Source: Paenibacillus sp. RC334 (GTDB taxonomy: Bacteria; Bacillota; Bacilli; Paenibacillales; Paenibacillaceae). From it: a stretch of 64,000 bases of DNA. Location: positions 4,945,001-5,009,000 of the forward strand of contig NZ_CP125370.1 of NCBI RefSeq assembly GCF_030034735.1. Direction: 5' to 3'. Below the pieces are notes generated by a model. It was not told the DNA's origin and did not search any database. It saw nothing but the letters and a program-made list of their open reading frames with translations. Position 1 is the first letter of the stretch. Each line of letters starts with the position of its first letter. A program made the position numbers and the translations under genes. Positions 45,238-54,458 of this stretch are shown one piece after another.

Positions 45238-45379
45238 GACAATAAAGTTGTGTACTAGTACCCCTTGGTGTATCAACGTTTTTAGTTTATTATGTGATTC
45301 TATATATACAATAAAGTTGTGTACTAGCGAGTCAATTACAAATATTTTCACCTGTGTGATATACAATAAAGTTGTGTAC
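45238..45379 (+). repeat. Three TnsB-like sites, left end
   Basis: ACAATAAAGTTGTGTAC occurs at 45239, 45308 and 45363, all in the same orientation, 69 and 55 bp apart. Tn7's left end also carries three separated TnsB sites in about 150 bp. Confidence 0.85.
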
Positions 45380-45642
45380 AAAAATCCAATATATGTGATT
45401 TATATTTTTTATTAAAATTCTAAAAATATGAACGTTAATTCCTTATAAATATGTTGTCCTGTTGTCCGAAAAAAATAAAGTGTTAGACTGGTGAGCACTT
45501 CATTAAGCCAACTGGCAGAATAGTGAGAGAAAATGAACATTCTTAAAGCGGTGCCACTGAGGGTAGAGGAATAACTGTGTTGCTATTAAAGCTGGATGGA
45601 TTACTATACGAAATATAAAGGTCAAATAGCCGGGTTCATTGA

Positions 45643-45689
45643 AAGGCAGCGGTACTCCCACTCAAACGAGTAAGGGTGTACTACTGCCG
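45643..45689 (+). repeat. Long imperfect hairpin
   Basis: AAGGCAGCGGTACTCCCACT pairs imperfectly with AGTAAGGGTGTACTACTGCC around a short loop, then a T-rich stretch. Possible terminator downstream of the dehydrogenase or a small palindromic relic. The rest of 45380-45745 shows no gene. Confidence 0.5.
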
Positions 45690-45745
45690 TTTCTTTTTCA
45701 GATTCGTTTTTAGATTCCTGGGATTATAGTTACAAACTTATATAA

Positions 45746-46687
45746 TCAATCTAAGTGAAGCACGGCTTTGCCCGAGAATTTCCGTTCCATAAGATTACGG
45801 GCAACGGTGTCAATTTCGGTCCAAGGCGCCTCCACTTGGATTCGTGGGATTAACCGCTCATCTGTGACCAGCCGGGCCAGCAAACTCAGATCGTCCGCGG
45901 CTGATTGACGAGTGAGTTCCTCACCTAAAAAGAAGCTGTACAAGGTTCTTCCTCCGCTGGTCACCATATTCTTCATATCGATCATTGCGGTATTTGAAGA
46001 GGAAAATCCTACCGCAACGCAAATCCCTTGGGGCGCTAGCTGCGGCAGCAACGCCGCCAGTGCATTGCCGCCTACTGAATCGATGATCAGATCGTACGGC
46101 CCAAATTTGCTGGCTGATGAAATTGCGGTATATCCAATGATCACTTCGTCGGATCCGACCTCCCGAACAAGCTCAGCCTTCTCTTCCGTGCTTGCCGTAC
46201 CTACAACGTATGCGCCGGATTGGGCTGCAAGCTGATGGGCGAATAGCCCAACTCCGCCGCTAGAGCCTGTAATGAAAATCCGTTTGCCAAGCAGCATGCC
46301 GCCTTTTCGAAGTGCATAAAGAGCCGTGAGCCCTGCTACGGGGAGGGTAGCCGCCTCCGTAAAAGTGAGTTTGTCTGGGATTTCGGCCAACAACGATACG
46401 GGAGCAGCCACTCGCTCGCTCCAGGCTCCCATCGGGAGCAAACCAACAACCCTAGCCCCTTTTTGCGGTCCTGCGCCGTTCTCTGCCGGCTCGATGACAA
46501 TCCCGGCGAAATCCCAGCCAGGACGGCTATATATTTCCTGATTTTTAGCGTCACTCACTTCACCGCGGTTGAGTGAGACGGCCTTCACTTGCACAAGCGC
46601 TTCCCATGGCTTAGGCTGCGGGGCGTCAACTTCCTTGAAGGCCAAATGAGACGGGGCATGCGGATCAACAACAATAGTACGAATCAT
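45746..46687 (-). CDS. Zinc-type MDR dehydrogenase / quinone oxidoreductase
   Basis: 313 residues. Medium-chain dehydrogenase with a GroES-like N-terminal domain (EALVQVKAVSLNRGEVSDAK, RPGWDFAGIV) and a Rossmann domain (GKRIFITGSSGGVGLFAHQL as the nucleotide site, VVGTASTEEKAELV, YDLIIDSVGG). The structural and catalytic zinc ligands of alcohol dehydrogenases are absent, so it is probably an NADPH-dependent quinone or enone reductase. Divergent from the MmyB-type regulator at 46814, its likely controller. Cargo of the Tn7-like element. Confidence 0.88.
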   Translation of the reverse strand: MIRTIVVDPHAPSHLAFKEVDAPQPKPWEALVQVKAVSLNRGEVSDAKNQEIYSRPGWDFAGIVIEPAENGAGPQKGARVVGLLPMGAWSERVAAPVSLLAEIPDKLTFTEAATLPVAGLTALYALRKGGMLLGKRIFITGSSGGVGLFAHQLAAQSGAYVVGTASTEEKAELVREVGSDEVIIGYTAISSASKFGPYDLIIDSVGGNALAALLPQLAPQGICVAVGFSSSNTAMIDMKNMVTSGGRTLYSFFLGEELTRQSAADDLSLLARLVTDERLIPRIQVEAPWTEIDTVARNLMERKFSGKAVLHLD

Positions 46688-46813
46688 ATCGGTTTTCCTC
46701 CATATTGGTTATGGTCATTAGATGACCTTCATTTCAATGAGGAGTATACTTTAAATAAAGGTTCGGCCCAAGTGCAGAATTACACTTCATAAGAGAAGGG
46801 AAGAGAAGAGAAG

Positions 46814-47692
46814 ATGGATATAGATACGGAGAATTCCAGACATAGAATCGTAATGGGAGAAATTGAAGCCCTGCGGATAAAACGCCAGCAAAAGCTTGTC
46901 GATCGACCTCAACCGTCCTTGAAACGATTTACTCAACAAGAGCTGAACGACGAGGCTTTTCCTTCGTATAAAAATCTGCTGGTTGGACGTACCCGCCGCA
47001 TACCGACCCGCCAGACGATAATAAATATTGCAGAATATCTTGAGTGTACATCCGACGAGCGTAACGATTTGCTTTTGGCAGCCGGCTTTCTTCCAATTCA
47101 GACCGAATTGTATGGACGGTCGTTGGAGCGTGCATTAGAGTGGGCTCAGCAAACGATGAGGAGTATTCCTTTTCCCGCCATGGTCGTAACACATACTCAG
47201 GACATCAAGGGATTAAATGAGCCGTTTCATCAATTGTTCGAAATCCCTCTCGACCGTTCATATGACGGTTTAATGAATAGGGTCGATTTACATTTTAATT
47301 CTGGTTTTCCTATCCGGTCCCGCTCCACGTTTGACAAGACGTCGTTTAAGCAGTGGGAGGAGCACATCATAAACGGAATACAAGCCTTTAAGAGTGAGCA
47401 CATGCTCTCGCGTTATGATGCGTGGTATCAAAAATTGCTGGATAGAGTTCAGAAATATAACGCGTGCGAATATCTGAGTGTGCCGGATGTAGGGGGAAAT
47501 GTTGATCAAATACAAACAATTCTAGCCAGAATAGAAAGCTCCGGAGACCTTATTCCCGTACGCTACAAACAGGTTTCGATTTCCGCAGGCGGCCGCTTAT
47601 ATCCGCAAATTGAGGTTTTCCTGCCGGTAGATTCTGCCGCGCGCACAGTTTTCGAGAACCTGGGATGTCCAGCCGATTGTGCATTTGTCTAA
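46814..47692 (+). CDS. XRE/MmyB-type transcriptional regulator
   Basis: 292 residues. N-terminal DNA-binding region (about 10-95) lists SYKNLLVGRTRRIPTRQTII and EYLECTSDERNDLLLAAGFL, typical of helix-turn-helix proteins of this group; the rest resembles the MmyB ligand-binding (PAS-like) domain (PFPAMVVTHTQDIKGLNEPF, LFEIPLDRSYDGLMNRVDLH). A purine-rich site (GGGAAGAGAAGAGAAG) precedes the ATG. It probably controls the divergent dehydrogenase gene. Such regulators are usually repressors of neighbouring short-chain or medium-chain dehydrogenases. Confidence 0.85.
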   Translation: MDIDTENSRHRIVMGEIEALRIKRQQKLVDRPQPSLKRFTQQELNDEAFPSYKNLLVGRTRRIPTRQTIINIAEYLECTSDERNDLLLAAGFLPIQTELYGRSLERALEWAQQTMRSIPFPAMVVTHTQDIKGLNEPFHQLFEIPLDRSYDGLMNRVDLHFNSGFPIRSRSTFDKTSFKQWEEHIINGIQAFKSEHMLSRYDAWYQKLLDRVQKYNACEYLSVPDVGGNVDQIQTILARIESSGDLIPVRYKQVSISAGGRLYPQIEVFLPVDSAARTVFENLGCPADCAFV

Positions 47693-47759
47693 TCCGATAC
47701 TTACAAGAGGATGGAATCGAAAAGTTATTGGTAGCTAATAATTCAGAATAGGTGGTTTA

Positions 47760-48570
47760 TTAAACTCCCTCAATATGATTTAGTTTTCTCGCTTTCCACG
47801 CCCTACTCTTCTCTTTGTGGTAGCTGCCGTATTTCACGACAGCCTGGATCTCTTCCTTTTCCAGATCGGCATAGTTTTCTTCACTGCCATAACCCGCGTC
47901 GGCAATGACCGTCTGTGGAAGTGTCCCCAGGATCTGCCGAACTTTTTCCATGTGTGGCTGTAAGCAGCGGGTATCCGTTGGTCTTTGGTGGACACTGTAG
48001 GCTAAAATAAACTGATTCTCCGTTCCGATCTGCACATTGTAACCCGGTTTTAGCTGTCCATTTCGCATGTGGTCTTCTTTCATACGCATGAAAGTCGCAT
48101 CCGGATCGGTTTTGCTGAAGCTACTGCGGTTCCGGAGCAACTCCTGGTAGTTCTTGTATTTGTACAGTCGGGGAAGCAGATCCTTACGAAGCTTACGAAC
48201 GGCTTTCTTCAGTGGCTTGCTTTTGGGCTGGTCGGCGAGCTCTGCCTCCAGTTCCTGTGTCAGTTGTTCCAGTTTCTCACTGCGGATTTCGGAAGGCTCG
48301 CCAAGTTCAGCGAGATCTTTGCCTTGATGCTCGCGTTCTTCTTGATGCTCTGCGGCTTCAATGCTGGTAAACAGGGTATGTACATTCTCTTGCAATTTGG
48401 CCTTGTGTTTAGTTACGGCCTTGCTCCAAACAAAAGTGTAGCGATTGGCATTGGCCTCAATCTTGGTACCATCTACGAAGTAATGCTCCAGGGAGATATA
48501 TTTTTCGTCTGCGAGAAATTGAAGAACGGCGATAAATACGGTTTCGAGGACATTCCTCATCCGCTCGCTC
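47760..48570 (-). pseudogene. IS1182-family transposase, truncated
   Basis: The stretch from [20 protein letters not shown] on has the IS1182 middle: [20 protein letters not shown] (catalytic Asp), a charged linker, [20 protein letters not shown] and [14 protein letters not shown] (second Asp). It ends at [11 protein letters not shown] without the C-terminal third, and the N-terminal ~100 residues are missing or frameshifted. Inactive. The IS110 element begins directly upstream (right). Confidence 0.8.
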
Positions 48571-48881
48571 CTTTTTGAGATGGTTGGTGGTACTTCCATT
48601 TTACCAAAAAGGGCGATTTCTTTTTTCGTGTTTTTTAAGTATTGTAGACACTTATTGTGCTCAAAGCAGCGGAGAGAACGGAACGATTGTGGAAAAGCGG
48701 CAGCGGTCGCCTTTGTCCCCGGATTTTCACCGCTAAGGAGAATAAATAAAATCTGGGGATAACAGTTATTATGAACGAGACAGACTCCCCGTAATTGCAA
48801 CTTCTTAGGTTACTTTTGGCAATAATGGTGTAGTGGAGCTATACCAAAAGCAGAGCTAAATTACAAAGGAGAGTCTGTATT

Positions 48882-50025
48882 ATGCAGGATGCCATGAAAT
48901 ACGTAGGATTAGACGTGTCAAAGGAAAAAATTGCGGTAGCCGTTGCTGACGAAGGCAGAGAAAGTGCCCGATATTGGGGCATGGTTCCTCACAACGAGTA
49001 TCAGATCCTAAAGGTACTCAAAAAATTGGGTCCACCTGAAGAACTAAGCATTTGTTATGAAGCAGGTCCAACGGGATATCCGCTAGTGCGCTTGTTAACA
49101 GCACATGGATACCACTGCATCGTTATTGCACCATCCCTTATGCCAAGCCGTCCTGGAGAACGGGTGAAAACAGATCGCCGGGATGCTTTGCGTTTAGCCC
49201 AATTACTTCGGGCGGGTGAGTTAACAAGCATCCATGTGCCTACTCCGGAGGAAGAGGCTCTCCGTGAATTGGTTCGGATGCGTGAAGACATAAAGGAAGA
49301 TCGAACCCGAATTCGGCAGCGGATCGGAAAATTTCTCCTTCGGCACAACATTGTGCCGGAGGAGTCTCTTCGGCGATGGACAGCGAAGTATCGACTATGG
49401 CTTGGGCGTATTCCATTGGAGTCTACTTCACGGCGCCTGGTATTGCAGGAAATGCTGTATCAGATGGATGAAAATGAAGAACGACTAAAACGTATCGAGA
49501 CGGCTATTCACGAAGAAGCGACCAAAGGAAATAATGCTCCGTTAATTCAAGCTCTTCAAACCTTACGTGGAGTTGCTGAAACCACAGCAACAGGCATCGT
49601 AGCTGAAGTATGTTCATTCACTCGATTTGGAAATGCGAAAGCATTTATGGGTTACACCGGTTTGGTTCCTCGAGAGTATTCGAGTGGTCAGAGCCGATGG
49701 CAAGGAAAAATCACAAAATCCGGTAACACACATCTTCGTCGATTGTTGGTAGAAGCTGCTTGGAGTTATCGCTACAAACCGGCGTTGCAAGGTGAGTTAA
49801 GGAAACGTCAGCAAGGTCAGCCAGTCTGGCATTCAATCTATATCTTGGAAGGCTCAACATCGACTGCATCGAAAATACACTAAAATGTTGTCCCAAGGTA
49901 AGCCAAGTGGAAAAGCGGTTGTAGCCGTGGCACGTGAATTAAGTGGTTTTATTTGGTCAATTGCCCGGGAGATCGAGGAAAAGAGAGGCATGGATGAGGT
50001 AACCTACAAGTTAGACCGTGCCTAA
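48882..50025 (+). pseudogene. IS110-family recombinase, frameshifted C-terminus
   Basis: The first 333 residues carry the DEDD domain (KYVGLDVSKEKIAVAVADEG, CYEAGPTGYPLVRLL, KTDRRDALRLAQLLRAGEL) and the transposase_20 domain (ALQTLRGVAETTATGIVAEV, FMGYTGLVPREYSSGQSRWQ, TKSGNTHLRRLLVEAAW). One extra base near 49826 (after QQGQP) stops the frame at 49883; the correct continuation SISWKAQHRLHRKYTKML runs on to TAA at 50025. A good ribosome site (AAAGGAG) precedes ATG. Non-functional as written; IS110 enzymes use a bridge RNA. Confidence 0.88.
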
Positions 50026-50080
50026 AATTGAGCGTTATTATTTCGAAATAACATGACCTAATAGACAAGTGGTGATTGAA

Positions 50081-50279
50081 AAGCTGAGTTAGAAGGCAAA
50101 GGGAAAAGCCGTAAGAGAGAATCCACGTAATCGCTATGTGCCTACTCCTTCCCTAAAAGGAAAGATGCACGACAACAGTTCGTGGTGCACTCTCTACAGA
50201 CGGAGAGAAAACATGCGGTATCCAACCCGCGGATATCAGACTGCTCACCGTTGATAGCTTTTGCCTTCTAGTTCAGCTT
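50081..50279 (+). ncRNA. Candidate IS110 bridge RNA
   Basis: AAGCTGAGTTAGAAGGCAAA at 50081 and TTTGCCTTCTAGTTCAGCTT at 50260 pair over 20 bp, and both non-Watson-Crick positions are G-U wobbles, which points to a structure kept at the RNA level. Inside are further hairpins (GCACGA/TCGTGGTGC, CTCTC/GAGAG, GGTATCC/GGATATC). The ~200-nt length and position just after the IS110 recombinase fit the bridge RNA of the IS1111-type branch. The loops that would pair with target and donor cannot be assigned by eye. Confidence 0.6.
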
Positions 50280-50426
50280 GTTCAACCCCCGTGTTAAAAA
50301 GGGAATGAAGAGGAAACCAGGTGGAGTTTCAACCGCTGATTGACAGGTCTCGTTCATATCAGCGATTGGAACAACGGTCTGTTCGCGGAGCGTCCACCCA
50401 TGTGCTCACGCGCAGCCTACTCAAAA

Positions 50427-50482
50427 AACCAAGGGGCGTCCCAAGCAGCCATTTCATGGCTTTTGGGACACCCCCTTTTGAT
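50427..50482. terminator. Strong bidirectional hairpin at the element's right side
   Basis: Nested stem: AAGGGGCGTCCCAA with TTGGGACACCCCCTT, enclosing AGCCAT/ATGGCT, with T runs on both strands. It can stop transcription leaving the element and transcription from glmS, replacing the glmS terminator displaced by the insertion. Confidence 0.75.
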
Positions 50483-50521
50483 TTTACTAAAAGTGATTCT
50501 TTTATTATGTTTCCTTGATAT

Positions 50522-50562
50522 TTAGTACACAACTTTATTGTTTAGTACATAACTTTATTGTC
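50522..50562 (-). repeat. Two abutting TnsB-like sites, right end
   Basis: On the minus strand GACAATAAAGTTATGTACTA and ACAATAAAGTTGTGTACTAA follow each other at 20-21-bp spacing, next to the terminal TGTCTACA (50563-50570). Confidence 0.85.
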
Positions 50563-50570
50563 TGTAGACA

Positions 50571-50575
50571 TTTGT
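50571..50575 (+). repeat. Target-site duplication TTTGT, right copy
   Basis: Matches 45225-45229. Confidence 0.75.
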
Positions 50576-50594
50576 GTTTAGAATTTACTAAAGC

Positions 50595-52427
50595 TTATTC
50601 TACAGTAACACTTTTCGCCAAGTTACGTGGTTTGTCAACATCATGACCCAGTGCAAGGGAAGCGTAGTAAGCCAGCAGTTGGAGAGATACAACCGAAATC
50701 GCAGCAGACAGGATTGGAAGTGTCTTCGGAATTGCAAATACCTGATCCACGGACTTCAACAACTCAACAGCGTGCTCTTCGTACGTAATCGCAAGAACGT
50801 CTGCGCCACGTGCTTTCACTTCCTTGATATTGCTCACGGTTTTCTCCAACACGGATTCCTGTGTTACCAAAGCGATAACCGGAATACCGTCTTCGATCAA
50901 TGCCAATGTGCCATGCTTCAGTTCACCCGCAGCATAAGCCTCGGAATGAATGTAAGAGATTTCCTTGAGCTTCAGGGAGCCTTCCTGTACTACAGCATAG
51001 TCCTGACCGCGACCAATAAAGAACAGATGCTTGTGGCTGGCAATTTGCTCAGCATAGGCTTTGATCGCATCTGCTTTACCCAGCATTTCTTCCACCTGCT
51101 CTGGCAGTGATTCCATAGCAGCCAACACTTGAGCTACTTGCTCATCCGTTTGTGTGCCACGTACTTGAGCCAGATACAGACCAAACAGGTAAAACGCAAC
51201 CAACTGCGAAGAATATGCCTTGGTGGAAGCTACGGCAATTTCAGGTCCTGCCAGTGTAACCAACACATCATCTGCATCGCGGGCAATGGAGCTGCCAACT
51301 ACGTTTGTAATCGCCAGTACATGAGCGCCGTTCGCTTGTGCTTCACGCAGTGCTGCCAACGTATCGGCAGTTTCACCGGATTGACTCACTACGATTACCA
51401 ATGTCTCTGGTGTTACGATTGGCGAACGATAACGATACTCGGAAGCCACATCGTTTTCCACCGGAATACGAGCCAGGCTTTCAATAACCGTACGACCAAT
51501 CAAACCAGCATTGTAGGCTGTACCACAAGCAACGATTTGAATATTGCGAATATTTTTAATTTGTTCTTCTGTCAGCTTCAACTCAGGAAGAACAACTTTT
51601 TTAGCTTCTTTGTCGATTCGGCCCAACATCGTGTCACGGTAAGCCTTAGGCTGTTCGTGAATTTCTTTCAACATGAAATGCTCATAGCCGCCTTTTTCCG
51701 CTGTTACAGCATCCCATTCGACATGAATCATTTCCCGAGAAATAAATTGGCCTTCGATTGTCATTAATTCGACGGCATCACTGGTCAAAACAGCCATTTC
51801 GCCATCGTTCAAAATAAATACATTGCGTGTATATTTCAGAATAGCCGGAATATCGGAACCGATAAAGTTCTCGCCTTCTCCCACACCGATAACCAGCGGG
51901 CTAGCTTGACGAACAGCTACCAGCTTATTAGGCTCGTGCTCTGTCAGCACACCCAGTGCAAAGGCACCGCGCATAAAGGTAATTGCTTTTTGTACCGCTT
52001 TGACGATATCCCCTTGATATTCGCGCGCAACCAGATGGGAAATAACTTCCGTGTCCGTTTCGGAAATAAAGGTATGACCTTCGCTGATCAGCTGTTCTTT
52101 CAGTTCCAGATAGTTCTCAATAATCCCGTTATGAACCACGGAGAACTTTTGGCTCTCATCCAAATGCGGATGGGAGTTTTCATCTGAAGGCTTACCGTGT
52201 GTTGCCCAACGTGTATGCCCGATACCTGCATGGCCTACCAGCGGCGCACCATCCAGCTTCGCTTCCAGATTCGCCAGACGACCTTTAGCCTTGGCTACTT
52301 GCAGTCCTGAATCTGTAAACACGGCAATACCCGCAGAGTCATAACCGCGGTACTCCAGCTTTTTCAATCCGTCAATCAATACCTCTTGCGTATTCTGATC
52401 ACCAATATATCCTACAATGCCACACAT
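50595..52427 (-). CDS. glmS: Glutamine-fructose-6-phosphate aminotransferase GlmS
   Basis: 610 residues from ATG 52427, chosen because Cys must follow the initiator Met (MCGIVGYIGD) as the catalytic nucleophile; GGGAGG lies upstream. N-terminal glutaminase (HTRWATHGKPSDENSHPHLD) and two SIS sugar-isomerase domains (VACGTAYNAGLIGRTVIESL, VVSQSGETADTLAALREAQ, FIGRGQDYAVVQEGSLKLKE). It makes glucosamine-6-phosphate for wall precursors. The C-terminus RNLAKSVTVE is the sequence region recognised by TnsD at attTn7 in other bacteria. Controlled by a glmS ribozyme in its leader. Confidence 0.98.
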   Translation of the reverse strand: MCGIVGYIGDQNTQEVLIDGLKKLEYRGYDSAGIAVFTDSGLQVAKAKGRLANLEAKLDGAPLVGHAGIGHTRWATHGKPSDENSHPHLDESQKFSVVHNGIIENYLELKEQLISEGHTFISETDTEVISHLVAREYQGDIVKAVQKAITFMRGAFALGVLTEHEPNKLVAVRQASPLVIGVGEGENFIGSDIPAILKYTRNVFILNDGEMAVLTSDAVELMTIEGQFISREMIHVEWDAVTAEKGGYEHFMLKEIHEQPKAYRDTMLGRIDKEAKKVVLPELKLTEEQIKNIRNIQIVACGTAYNAGLIGRTVIESLARIPVENDVASEYRYRSPIVTPETLVIVVSQSGETADTLAALREAQANGAHVLAITNVVGSSIARDADDVLVTLAGPEIAVASTKAYSSQLVAFYLFGLYLAQVRGTQTDEQVAQVLAAMESLPEQVEEMLGKADAIKAYAEQIASHKHLFFIGRGQDYAVVQEGSLKLKEISYIHSEAYAAGELKHGTLALIEDGIPVIALVTQESVLEKTVSNIKEVKARGADVLAITYEEHAVELLKSVDQVFAIPKTLPILSAAISVVSLQLLAYYASLALGHDVDKPRNLAKSVTVE

Positions 52428-52679
52428 ATTCGTTATCCTCCCGATCATCATTTCACAGGACGACTCATCACAGGACTAACGTGTGCGGTAGATTGAGGAA
52501 TAAAGTTCATTCATCTATGAAGTTGTCAATGATAACTATAGAAAATTACAGGCATCTCTTCACGAATGTAACGAAATTCCCAAACCGCGCACGCCAATGA
52601 TGATGGCCGCACATTCATGAAATGAATCTTATAATTTAGGTTATAAAATAAAAGCATCTATCGGTGCGTTGTGTAAACA

Positions 52680-52868
52680 GTTGCCTGCTTATTTTCCGCT
52701 GCCGATTTACGGCTCGATGCTTCACCGGAAGGTCCCCGCCGAATGTTTCGAACACCCTCACCTCGTCAGCTCGCTTTGCCGTGAACCTATCTGTTAGCAA
52801 CATCATCCCAACTGGATAATCTGCTTCACCAACAAGTTCCCCCGCGCAAAATCAAGCTCTGGCGCTTG
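52680..52868 (-). ncRNA. glmS ribozyme-riboswitch
   Basis: Transcribed leader of glmS, about 250 nt before the ATG. It starts with the conserved AAGCGCCAGAGC (cleavage just 5' of GCGCC near 52866) and contains CTGACGAGGTGAGGGTG, TCGAAACATTCGGCGGGGAC and AGCCGTAAATCGGC, the core of glmS ribozymes. It cleaves itself when glucosamine-6-phosphate binds, lowering glmS expression. Confidence 0.92.
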
Positions 52869-53059
52869 TATTACATTACCTTACAACCCTCGCTTTCTCT
52901 ATCTGAGTCACAGCATCCTTATATTATATTCAGCTCAGCAACATTTGGCAATGACACTTTATTCATATTTGCAAGTTCAGGTAAGTATTCAATTAAAAAT
53001 AATATTTGCAAACGCGGTCGCCTGCTTACTTTCAACAGGCAACCGACGTTTACAAAATT

Positions 53060-54400
53060 TTAAACCAATTCTTTTTTTACAACATCTACGATCTGTCCGA
53101 CAAACTGCTCCAGCTCATCCTTATCCGGCCCTTCAGCCATAACACGAATAAGCGATTCTGTACCGGAAGCACGAACCAATACGCGTCCATTATCACCCAA
53201 TTGCTGTTCCACCTGCTCAATCGCTTCTGCAATGGCAGGATTGCCCTCGTAATTGCGTTTGTCCTGTACACGCACATTAACCAGCACTTGCGGATACTGC
53301 TTCATGAGCGATTTCAGTTCACTCATCTTTTTACCGGAAGCTTTCAGGGTATCCACCAGTTGAATCCCGGTCAACATGCCGTCGCCCGTCGTATTGTAAT
53401 CGAGGAAAATAACGTGACCAGACTGCTCACCGCCCAGATTAAAGCCGCCCCGGCGCATTTCTTCCATCACATACCGGTCACCAACCGCAGTTTTTGCAGT
53501 CTTGAGCGCCAGCTTTTCTGTTGCTTTGTAAAAACCAATATTACTCATCACAGTCGATACAATAGTGCTGTCCTTGAGCTTTCCAGCGCGGTTCAGCGCA
53601 TCCCCACAGATACAAAGGATATAGTCGCCGTCTACCTCTTCACCGTTTTCATCAATCGCGATCAGACGGTCTGCATCGCCGTCAAAGGCCAGACCAATGT
53701 CGGCTTTCAAACGGCGTACTTCCTCTTTCAGCTTTTCAGGATGAGTTGAACCGCAATGATCGTTGATATTCAGCCCGTTTGGCTCCGCACCGATGGTGTG
53801 CACTTCGGCTCCCAATTCCGCAAAAAGCTTCGGCGCCAGCTCATAAGCCGCTCCGTTCGCACAATCCAGTACGATTTTGAGCCCTTCAAAAGAATGGCTA
53901 ATCGTTGTTTTCAAAAACTCCAGATAATCGTAGCGAGAATGCTCGTCTACAACAACCGTACCTAATCCGCCACCAATTGGACGAGGCAATTGATCCTCCT
54001 TGGCATCCATCAGCTCTTCGATTCTCAGTTCCGTTTCATCTGTCAGTTTAAACCCGTCGCCGCCAAAAAACTTAATGCCGTTGTCTTCCACCGGATTGTG
54101 GGAAGCCGAGATCATTACACCAGCGTCCGCTTTCAATTGACGTGTAAGATAAGCGACTCCCGGCGTTGAAACGATACCCAGACGAACCACATTAGCCCCG
54201 ATAGACAGCAAACCGGCTACAAGCGCCGATTCCAGCATCAGACCGGACACCCGTGTATCCATACCGATAACAACTGTTGGTTTTTCTACATTCCCTGCTA
54301 AAACATATCCGCCGCAACGGCCAATACTATATGCCAGTTCTGCTGTAAGTTCCTGATTAGCAATGCCTCGTACACCATCTGTACCAAAATATTTCCCCAT
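53060..54400 (-). CDS. glmM: Phosphoglucosamine mutase GlmM
   Basis: 446 residues, standard length. [15 protein letters not shown] at the start, the phosphoserine loop [15 protein letters not shown], metal-binding [15 protein letters not shown], sugar-binding [10 protein letters not shown] and the phosphate-binding [13 protein letters not shown]. It converts glucosamine-6-phosphate to glucosamine-1-phosphate, the step after GlmS. AAGGGAG precedes ATG. It follows cdaR by 58 bp in the conserved cdaA-cdaR-glmM order; GlmM can bind and inhibit CdaA in other Firmicutes. Confidence 0.97.
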   Translation of the reverse strand: MGKYFGTDGVRGIANQELTAELAYSIGRCGGYVLAGNVEKPTVVIGMDTRVSGLMLESALVAGLLSIGANVVRLGIVSTPGVAYLTRQLKADAGVMISASHNPVEDNGIKFFGGDGFKLTDETELRIEELMDAKEDQLPRPIGGGLGTVVVDEHSRYDYLEFLKTTISHSFEGLKIVLDCANGAAYELAPKLFAELGAEVHTIGAEPNGLNINDHCGSTHPEKLKEEVRRLKADIGLAFDGDADRLIAIDENGEEVDGDYILCICGDALNRAGKLKDSTIVSTVMSNIGFYKATEKLALKTAKTAVGDRYVMEEMRRGGFNLGGEQSGHVIFLDYNTTGDGMLTGIQLVDTLKASGKKMSELKSLMKQYPQVLVNVRVQDKRNYEGNPAIAEAIEQVEQQLGDNGRVLVRASGTESLIRVMAEGPDKDELEQFVGQIVDVVKKELV

Positions 54401-54458
54401 GATAATGACTCCCTTTTTTGTCTAATGAACCTTAAATATTTACTACAGATAAATCATG

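Larger units (their letters stand above)
45230..50570 (+). mobile_element. Tn7-like element at attTn7 downstream of glmS, ~5.3 kb
   Basis: The right end lies 24 bp past the glmS stop codon, the classic attTn7 position, and reads (inward) TGTCTACAGACAATAAAG. Known Tn7 ends are TGTGGGCGGACAATAAAG. The left end has three spaced sites and the right end two abutting sites, copying Tn7's left/right asymmetry. Cargo: a dehydrogenase/MmyB regulator pair, a truncated IS1182 and an IS110 element. No tnsABCD genes are present, so it would depend on proteins encoded elsewhere or is dead; its left terminus starts TCT rather than TGT. Confidence 0.8.

Noticed and set aside
45238..45379. Spaced repeats as a CRISPR array or plasmid iterons
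   Set aside because: Only three copies with unequal spacing, no cas or rep genes, and inverted copies at the other side next to glmS fit transposon end sites better.
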